Assembly (NCBI GenBank): GCA_023415655.1
Contig: JAEZKD010000152.1
Span: 1 to 11,506, forward strand
DNA from: Bacillota bacterium
GTDB lineage: Bacteria > Bacillota > Clostridia > Lachnospirales > Lachnospiraceae
DNA: 11,506 bases
Direction of reading: 5' to 3'
Shown here: positions 6,348 to 11,506 of the stretch, piece by piece
How the letters are laid out: every line of letters starts with the position of its first letter
Numbering within the stretch: the first letter of the stretch is position 1
The notes under the pieces: model-generated
Told to the model about the DNA's origin: nothing
The model's database searches: none
The model's input: only the letters and a program-made list of their open reading frames with translations
Program-made: the position numbers and the translations under genes

Positions 6348-6878
6348 ATGAACAAGAAAATTAAGATAATCGGATATGTTTTGTTGACAGTAGTGATAGC
6401 AATCGTAGGATACATAATTATTCATGAATTAGGCCATATGATTGTTATGCTGTCTGCAGGTGCGACGATTACAGATTTTAGTATATTGAAAGCTCATGTT
6501 ATTGGAGTTGGAGGAAATTATAGTTATGTATCAAATTTATGGCTTCATGCCAATGGAGCTTTACTTCCTATGGTTGTATCTTTAATATACACGCTGTTCT
6601 ATAGAAAGAAAATCAAGAGCCTGTTTTATCATATATTCTCATATTTCATTTCAATTATTTCGATTGGATCTATGTTTGCATGGGTAGTGATTCCTTTTAT
6701 TTATATGCAAGGTAATGCACCTGCTGGAGATGATGTTACTAAGTTTTTACATAAATTCACACAGGAATATCACCCATTAGTTGTGAGTGCAGTTGCTATG
6801 CTAATCATTGGATTAGATGTGTTTGTAATAATAAAAAAAGATATTATTAAGAATTTTATCCGAATAATAAGAGAATGA
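6348..6878 (+). CDS. small multi-pass membrane protein with HELGH metalloprotease motif (M50-like)
   Basis: A 176-residue protein with about four membrane segments (roughly 8-25, 69-86, 95-121, 144-162). HELGH (26-30) at the end of the first helix is the zinc-binding HExxH of membrane metalloproteases such as the site-2 protease family M50. The usual NPDG-like second motif is missing; NAPAGDD (123-129), after the third helix, has acidic residues that might serve as third ligand, and NGALLP (69-74) resembles the small-residue helix of such proteins. It has no PDZ domain and is shorter than RseP or SpoIVFB. I choose the start at 6348 because AGGTGA (6338-6343) lies four bases upstream and the promoter's -10 is at 6305-6310; longer frames would begin before the transcript. 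It is divergent from the modular secreted protein gene. Proteolysis is inferred; a non-proteolytic membrane role is possible. Confidence 0.75.
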   Translation: MNKKIKIIGYVLLTVVIAIVGYIIIHELGHMIVMLSAGATITDFSILKAHVIGVGGNYSYVSNLWLHANGALLPMVVSLIYTLFYRKKIKSLFYHIFSYFISIISIGSMFAWVVIPFIYMQGNAPAGDDVTKFLHKFTQEYHPLVVSAVAMLIIGLDVFVIIKKDIIKNFIRIIRE

Positions 6879-6914
6879 TAAATACCAATCTATTGCTTCA
6901 AGTCCCCCCATCTT

Positions 6915-6963
6915 AAAAATCCTGAAATCCTATCTTATTTTTATAGGATTTCAGGATTTTTTT
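6915..6963. terminator. bidirectional terminator between convergent genes
   Basis: A 19-bp perfect inverted repeat (6915-6933 with 6943-6961) has a nine-base loop. T-runs follow on both strands (6957-6963 on plus; A5 at 6915-6919 giving T5 on minus). It serves the HELGH gene ending at 6878 and the ABC operon ending at 7002. Confidence 0.92.
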
Positions 6964-7001
6964 CACTCCACTCATTCTCTATCTTCTTTTATTTCTACAA
7001 C

Positions 7002-7703
7002 CTACCTCTTCCTAACATCCTGCAGAATACGTTTTTTCTGAAAAAATACCGAGAACAATATCACAATTAAAACAAAATTAAGTACTAAAATTCCGATTCT
7101 TCCTATCGTAAGCTCACTTCCCATAAGTATATCATTTGCAACACTTGAATAGAAAAGCCCTGTAATGCATTTAGTTTGTGGCTGCAAGATCCCTATCATA
7201 GGCATAAAGAATATGATTAGAATAACAGGCAGTGCAACTAGTGAAACACTCATCAGATTGGGTACTGAAACTCCAATCATTCCACCTATGACCATGGAAC
7301 AGACCGCACAATATAGAATAATGATATCATGTTGAACAGAAGTATCTGATTGTAATGCTCCCAGCACTACAAATGCTAATAACCCAAATATGATACACGT
7401 CATAAGAGCAATCATGATACCAATGATATATTCTAAGGTACTAACACCAGATAGCATCAATAGCTTCAAGGTCCCTTTCTCCTTTTCTTCTGCTACAATG
7501 GTTGCCATAATCATAATCGGTACTAGAATCACATGCATTAGAACAAATGCTTCGCCTTCCTTCGCAAACATATCCTTTGCTATGAGTGACAGAATAAAAT
7601 ACATGATAGGAAATAGAAAAATTATCATTATCAATCTCTTATTATTGAAGATATCTCTGTACTCTTTTTCTAAGATACTTCTGACTGTCCTAAGCTTTTT
7701 CAA
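7002..7703 (-). CDS. ABC exporter permease, ABC-2 type (NatB/CcmB-like)
   Basis: A 233-residue integral membrane protein with six likely membrane helices (about 24-41, 53-70, 93-116, 126-147, 151-171, 201-220). Between helices 2 and 3 is AEEKEKGTLKLLMLSGVS (71-88), the hallmark of ABC-2 permeases, where the loop couples to the ATPase. It lacks the large outer domain between helices 1 and 2 found in NatB and similar exporters, hence its short length. The start codon is TTG at 7703: a full AGGAGG (7712-7717) is 8 bases upstream and the next ATG is only at codon 26, inside helix 1. The gene begins five bases after the ATPase stop, so the two are one operon. Probably exports a peptide, drug or ion; the substrate cannot be read from sequence. 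Ends at the shared 19-bp terminator. Confidence 0.9.
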   Translation of the reverse strand: MKKLRTVRSILEKEYRDIFNNKRLIMIIFLFPIMYFILSLIAKDMFAKEGEAFVLMHVILVPIMIMATIVAEEKEKGTLKLLMLSGVSTLEYIIGIMIALMTCIIFGLLAFVVLGALQSDTSVQHDIIILYCAVCSMVIGGMIGVSVPNLMSVSLVALPVILIIFFMPMIGILQPQTKCITGLFYSSVANDILMGSELTIGRIGILVLNFVLIVILFSVFFQKKRILQDVRKR

Positions 7704-7708
7704 CCTTT

Positions 7709-8548
7709 CTACCTCCTAACGACTTTCTTAAAGACATCCTCCAAGGATGGCTCCATGGAATGTATGGAGACTATGTGTTCCTTTAATAAAAGAATCAATT
7801 CCTCATAATCCTTTTTCAAAGATAAGATCCGTTTACTTCCATCCTTTAATGTGATTTCTATGTTATCATCCTGCCAGTACTTTCGTTGGATTACTTCTGG
7901 CTTATCATGTTCCACCAGTTTTCCTTGATACAATAACCCAATCGTATCACATAGGAGAGTTGCTTCTTGCATATTATGTGTGGTAATAAAGATTGTAGCT
8001 CCACGTTCTTTTAATTGTAAGATTAATTTATGAATCAGTTCAGCTGTTAATGGATCTAATCCGTTTGTTGGCTCATCTAAAAAGAGGATATCCGGAGAAT
8101 GTATCATAGCTCTCGCCAAACTTAATCTCTGCTTCATTCCGGTGGATAGTCTTTTTACTGGTTTTGTTATACTATCTTCTAAGCCCACAGCTTTTAATGT
8201 TTCCATTACTTTATTATTAGGAATGCCATGAATATCAGCAAATAGCTTTAAGTTACTGTAGCAAGTCAGTCGATCATAAAACGCCTCAGAGTCTAACATA
8301 ATCCCAATTCGTTGATAGACTTCCTTCTTAAATTCACTCATATCTTCTCCCAATAGATAGATCGTACCCTTTTTACATTGTAATTGTCCAGTCATCAATC
8401 TTATCATTGTAGTTTTACCCGCTCCAGATGGACCTAATAATCCGAAGATTTGTCCAGGACTAATACTGATTTGTATATCATCAAGAATCTCCTGATCACA
8501 CTTTGCATAGGAAAAGGATAAGTTCTTAAGCTTGATTACTTCTTCCAT
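7709..8548 (-). CDS. ABC exporter ATP-binding subunit (NatA/BcrA-like)
   Basis: A 279-residue ATPase that should energise the permease encoded next. Walker A is GPSGAGKT (39-46), the ABC signature LSTGM (135-139), Walker B ILFLDEP (154-160) followed by TNGLD (161-165), and the switch histidine His191 in TTHNMQEA. At the usual Q-loop the sequence is IGIMLDSEAFYDRLT, with Asp86 where Gln is normal. The C-terminal part ends with PSLEDVFKKVV (267-277), the common tail of DrrA/NatA/BcrA-type exporters. The start has AAGGAG (8556-8561) seven bases upstream of the ATG. It is the first gene of a two-gene minus-strand operon; no GntR-type regulator or two-component system is adjacent within the window. 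A drug, bacteriocin or sodium exporter are all possible. Confidence 0.93.
   Translation of the reverse strand: MEEVIKLKNLSFSYAKCDQEILDDIQISISPGQIFGLLGPSGAGKTTMIRLMTGQLQCKKGTIYLLGEDMSEFKKEVYQRIGIMLDSEAFYDRLTCYSNLKLFADIHGIPNNKVMETLKAVGLEDSITKPVKRLSTGMKQRLSLARAMIHSPDILFLDEPTNGLDPLTAELIHKLILQLKERGATIFITTHNMQEATLLCDTIGLLYQGKLVEHDKPEVIQRKYWQDDNIEITLKDGSKRILSLKKDYEELILLLKEHIVSIHSMEPSLEDVFKKVVRR
7712..7717 (-). promoter_or_regulatory. ribosome binding site of the permease inside the ATPase gene
   Basis: AGGAGG is the last two Arg codons of the ATPase and also the ribosome site for the permease TTG start 8 bases on. It decides the non-ATG start and implies translational coupling. Confidence 0.85.
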
Positions 8549-8842
8549 TGTAGATCTCCTTCATAATACTATATACATAATATACGAACTAGCAGTAGCA
8601 ATATTACTAATTACTTCGTCAATGACAAAATTGTCGACTTATTTTGGTTTATGTATTCTTCGAAACCTCAATAATCTTTCGTTTTCTTCTATTTCTTTCC
8701 TGTCAAGTATGCTATTTTACTGGACTTCTACTTATTCTTCCACATAATCCCTCAATTAACATATTTCTTACATTGCGATTTTTTCCTTTATCATAGAAAA
8801 TAATTATACAAGTATACAATGTTTACGAAAGGGAAAAATAAT

Positions 8843-10387
8843 ATGTTTAAGAAAAGAGAAAAACAACAAAAAACCTCTTTCGTTGAAAGAGTTGGACATA
8901 AGATTCCAGATCCTGTCATGATCTTTATTAGTTTGTTCGTGATTGTAATGCTACTCTCAGCACTTATGGGTGGGCATACATTTGAAACTCTAGGAAAAGA
9001 TGGTGGAATCGTTTCTTACGAAATTAAAAATATGTTCTCCTCTGAGAACGTTCGATGGTTATTTGATAATGCATTAGTAAAGAACTGGTTAACTTATGGT
9101 AATGGTATCCTTGGTGTAATCCTTATCATTATGTTTGGTATTGGACTCTCCGAAGAATCTGGCTTGTTATCCGCTTTGATTCGTAAATTAGGTGGTAACT
9201 TACCTGTTCGTTTTCTTCCATACTTATTAGTATTCCTAGGAATTATTAGCAATATCGCATCTGATGCAGGGTACATCGTATTAATTCCACTCGCTGGTTT
9301 ACTCTATTTAGGGATTGGTAAAAATCCTTTAATCGGTATGTGTGCTGCTTTTGCAGGTGTATCTGCCGGCTTTAGTGCGAATTTAATTCCTTATGCTGTG
9401 TCTGATATTGTCGTTGGTAACAATGCACAAATCTTTGCAGAATCACAAGGAGTTCCATTTGTATCTTATCTAGGAAAAGAGTTGAATGGACCATCCATGA
9501 ACTACTTCTTCCTAGTTGCATCCACCTTCTTATTAGTTCTTATTGGTGGTTTTGTTACGAATAAATTCATAAGACCTAAATTCGAAAAAACCTCTTATCT
9601 AATTCCAGAGGATATGAACGTGAAGGACTATGCAGTTTCTGATGTTGAACGTAAAGGATTACGCTTTGCTGGTCTTGGTTTTCTTTTAGCAATTGCTTGC
9701 CTTGTACTACTTGCCTTTGGACCATTAGCTCCTTATGTCAATGATGAAGGAAAAGAAGTTACTCCATTCATTGATAACATCATTCTATTAATTACGTTTG
9801 TTTTCTTCTTAAGTGGTTTATTCTACGGAAAAGCAACTGGTAAATTCAAAAAATCCAGTGACATTGTAAAAGCAATGTCAAAGCAAGTAGGTGGTATGGG
9901 ATATATCATTGTTTTAACTTTCTTTAGTTATAACTTCCTTGCATTACTTTCCTATACTAACTTTGGAACTTATGTCACTTATCTTGGAGCAGAAGCATTA
10001 AAATCACTTGGGCTTGCAGGTTCTCCTAGCCTACTCATCATTGGTTTTATCCTGATCACCTCCATCATCAACCTTTTCGTTGGTGGTTTAACTTCCAAAT
10101 GGATGTTACTTGGTCCAATCTTTATTCCAATGTTGTTCCAAGCAAATCCAAACATGACTCCAGATGTTGTTGGTGCAGCTTATCGTATCGCTGACTCTTC
10201 TACCAACATCATCACACCATTAATGAGTTACGCTGGTGTTGTATTGATGTACATGAAGAAATACAAACAAGATTTTAACATCGGCCAAATGGCATCTGCA
10301 ATGCTTCCATATTCGATTGCATTTATGATATCTTGGATTTCATTGCTCTTCCTATTCTTAGGATTAAAGCTTCCATTAGGATTCTAA
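8843..10387 (+). CDS. AbgT-family transporter
   Basis: A 514-residue polytopic membrane protein of the AbgT family (E. coli AbgT imports p-aminobenzoyl-glutamate; MtrF and YdaH are reported as sulfonamide/PABA exporters). The N-terminus runs SFVERVGHKIPDPVMIFISL, the family opening. Other hallmarks are SDAGY (140-144), AGVSAGFSANLIPYAVSD (171-188), GGLTSKW (414-420) and YRIADSSTNIITP (447-459). The pattern Asp188, Trp420, Pro440, Arg448, Asp451, Pro459 resembles the functional residues I recall from MtrF, including the Arg-Asp-Pro spacing. The length fits the family (about 510-520). The start at 8843 is preferred over an in-frame ATG at 8819 because AAAGGG stands 9 bases before it and nothing stands before the other. 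No aminobenzoyl-glutamate hydrolase or other amidohydrolase is adjacent, so substrate and direction are open. Single-gene unit with its own terminator. Confidence 0.93.
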   Translation: MFKKREKQQKTSFVERVGHKIPDPVMIFISLFVIVMLLSALMGGHTFETLGKDGGIVSYEIKNMFSSENVRWLFDNALVKNWLTYGNGILGVILIIMFGIGLSEESGLLSALIRKLGGNLPVRFLPYLLVFLGIISNIASDAGYIVLIPLAGLLYLGIGKNPLIGMCAAFAGVSAGFSANLIPYAVSDIVVGNNAQIFAESQGVPFVSYLGKELNGPSMNYFFLVASTFLLVLIGGFVTNKFIRPKFEKTSYLIPEDMNVKDYAVSDVERKGLRFAGLGFLLAIACLVLLAFGPLAPYVNDEGKEVTPFIDNIILLITFVFFLSGLFYGKATGKFKKSSDIVKAMSKQVGGMGYIIVLTFFSYNFLALLSYTNFGTYVTYLGAEALKSLGLAGSPSLLIIGFILITSIINLFVGGLTSKWMLLGPIFIPMLFQANPNMTPDVVGAAYRIADSSTNIITPLMSYAGVVLMYMKKYKQDFNIGQMASAMLPYSIAFMISWISLLFLFLGLKLPLGF

Positions 10388-10390
10388 TAC

Positions 10391-10434
10391 AAAGATCACA
10401 GGCTCTTTTCTAAAAGAAAGCCTGTGGTCTTTTT
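10391..10434 (+). terminator. intrinsic terminator of the AbgT-family gene
   Basis: AAAGATCACAGGCT (10391-10404) pairs with AGCCTGTGGTCTTT (10419-10432) with one G-T pair, then T5 (10430-10434). The stem begins three bases after the stop codon. Confidence 0.9.
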
Positions 10435-10502
10435 CTATTCCACGTATCTTTTAAATAGCGTCAAAGCTCCTAATCTCCCTATGTTATGTGTTCTCTTTGT
10501 TC

Positions 10503-10531
10503 TTGACATTGCTTATGATACTAGCTAAGAT
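10503..10531 (+). promoter_or_regulatory. promoter of the SGNH/CE2-like esterase gene
   Basis: A consensus TTGACA (10503-10508), a 17-base spacer and TAAGAT (10526-10531) lie 31 bases before the GTG start. Predicted transcription start is near 10538. Confidence 0.75.
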
Positions 10532-10562
10532 TGATTTATTATATATCACGGAGGAAACAACA

Positions 10563-11506
10563 GTGCCACAACCAAAGCAATATTCCCTCAACGACATAAC
10601 ACATTACTATGTTTACGGCCGTACCACTTTATGCCGTGATCCACTTCCTTTATTCTGGACTGGTAGTGGAATTGAACTTAGAGTCAAAGCAAGTGAATTA
10701 TGGATTGAATTTGAAAGCAATTATGAGACACACGAACAATGGATTAGTGTATCAATCAATGGAGCCTTTATTAGCCGACAGATGCTACACACTGGCAAGC
10801 AAACTGTCTGTATGTTCCGTAATATGAATCCAGAGGAGGCAAAAGAAGTTCGAATCTACAAAGAGGTTCAAGCAATGTCAGGCGATGATAAGTCCATGCT
10901 CTTAATACATAACGTAATCACGGATGGTGAATTCCTCCCAATTCAACCAAAATCATTAAAAATTGAAGTCATTGGTGATAGTATCACTTCCGGCGAAGGT
11001 TCGATTGGTGCCAAAAAAGAACAGGACTGGATATCCATGTTCTTTACCGCATGTCAAAACTATGCTATATTACTCGGTCAAAAACTAGATGCCGATGTTC
11101 GCATCATCTCCCAGAGCGGTTGGGGTGTCCTCTCTTCTTGGGACAATCATCCTCGGCATACACTTCCTAGCATTTATGATCAAGTTTGTGGTCTATGCTA
11201 CGGCGAACGTATTGAAGCTCTTGGTGCTCAGAGAGAACATGACTTTGTAAGTTGGCAACCTGATGTGATTGTTGTGAATCTTGGCACGAATGACGGGGCT
11301 GCCTTTTCTCAACCTGCATGGAAGGACGAAGTAACAGGAGAAAGCTTTCAACAAGTTACATTAGAAGATGGATCTCTAGATCCTAACTGCACTCATCGCT
11401 TTGAAGTCGCTGTACAACATTTCTTACATCAATTACGAGCACATAATCCGAATGCAAGGATATTATGGGTTTATGGAATGCTGAGTGATTTGATGCAACC
11501 CTACAT
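10563..11506 (+). CDS. SGNH-type esterase resembling carbohydrate esterase family 2, C-terminus beyond the right edge
   Basis: The 314 visible codons show two parts. An N-terminal strand-rich region (about 1-130; FWTGSGIELRVKASELWIEF, then WISVSINGAF) fits the jelly-roll domain of CE2 acetyl-xylan esterases. An SGNH hydrolase follows: block I GDSITSGEG with nucleophile Ser140, FTACQNYAILLGQKL, block II SGWG (Gly186), and block III NLGTND with Asn243. The catalytic His of block V lies beyond the window. The expected reaction is removal of acetyl groups from sugars. There is no signal peptide: the protein begins MPQPKQYSLND, so it should act in the cytoplasm, perhaps on imported acetylated oligosaccharides. 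The start is GTG at 10563 with GGAGG (10550-10554) 8 bases upstream; the next in-frame ATG (codon 74) would cut into the first domain. A strong promoter precedes it, so it may head an operon continuing to the right. Confidence 0.88.
   Translation, partial: MPQPKQYSLNDITHYYVYGRTTLCRDPLPLFWTGSGIELRVKASELWIEFESNYETHEQWISVSINGAFISRQMLHTGKQTVCMFRNMNPEEAKEVRIYKEVQAMSGDDKSMLLIHNVITDGEFLPIQPKSLKIEVIGDSITSGEGSIGAKKEQDWISMFFTACQNYAILLGQKLDADVRIISQSGWGVLSSWDNHPRHTLPSIYDQVCGLCYGERIEALGAQREHDFVSWQPDVIVVNLGTNDGAAFSQPAWKDEVTGESFQQVTLEDGSLDPNCTHRFEVAVQHFLHQLRAHNPNARILWVYGMLSDLMQPY

Noticed and set aside
8532..8747. 71-codon plus-strand frame in the gap before the AbgT-family gene
   Set aside because: It begins inside the ATPase gene on the other strand, has Ser/Thr/Ile-rich chance-like composition, no ribosome site and no recognisable domain.
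8549..8842. Possible promoters and operators in the divergent ABC/AbgT gap, such as TTGACG on the minus strand near 8620, a GACAA/TTGTC hairpin, and TTGTATA direct repeats just before the AbgT-family gene
   Set aside because: No -35/-10 pair with acceptable spacing was found on either strand, and the short repeats are within what AT-rich DNA gives by chance.
10609..10827. 72-codon frame overlapping the esterase gene
   Set aside because: It is out of frame with a gene that shows a strong ribosome site and SGNH motifs.

Overview
The window looks like a chromosomal stretch from a low-GC Gram-positive anaerobe, most likely a Lachnospiraceae/Clostridia member close to the plant-polysaccharide degraders. 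This is inferred from AT-rich intergenic DNA, AGGAGG-type ribosome sites, a type II tRNA-Leu without an encoded CCA, BspA-type/X2-type/Big2 surface modules, and a CE2-like SGNH esterase without a signal peptide. I see no phage, transposon, CRISPR or integrase signature. Two CDSs run off the edges: the exonuclease on the left and the esterase on the right.

Left part (1-1988): a minus-strand operon encodes a membrane protein with an anti-sigma-type zinc finger, then a 5'-3' exonuclease. It is driven by a good sigma-A-type promoter (TTGCAT-17-TAGAAT). Divergent from it is tRNA-Leu(CAA), with its own promoter (TTGCCA-17-TAGAAT) and a strong terminator.

Middle (1989-3900): about 660 bases lack an intact gene. 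They contain a promoter-like extended -10 followed 160 bases later by a strong terminator (a possible small RNA) and the remains of one or two tiny reading frames. A plus-strand lipoprotein gene follows, with a VCBS/FG-GAP-like calcium-binding-type loop and an SH3-like C-terminus.

Centre (3870-6963): a minus-strand gene encodes a large secreted modular protein (BspA-type leucine-rich repeats, three X2-like domains, a long Pro/Thr linker, two Big2 domains). Divergent from it is a small multi-pass membrane protein with an HELGH metalloprotease motif, whose start is set by an extended -10 promoter and an AGGTGA ribosome site. That gene ends at a 19-bp perfect stem which also serves the convergent ABC operon.

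Right part (7002-11506): a minus-strand two-gene ABC exporter (ATPase then permease, translationally coupled); a plus-strand AbgT-family transporter with its own terminator; and a plus-strand CE2-like esterase behind a TTGACA-17-TAAGAT promoter, cut by the window end.

Most units are independent single genes or two-gene operons with their own terminators. I see no single pathway linking them and no clear new multi-gene system. The points most worth a second look are the anti-sigma-like gene paired with a nuclease rather than a sigma factor, the possible small RNA at 2216-2404, the uncharacterised HExxH membrane protein, and the apparently cytoplasmic esterase.
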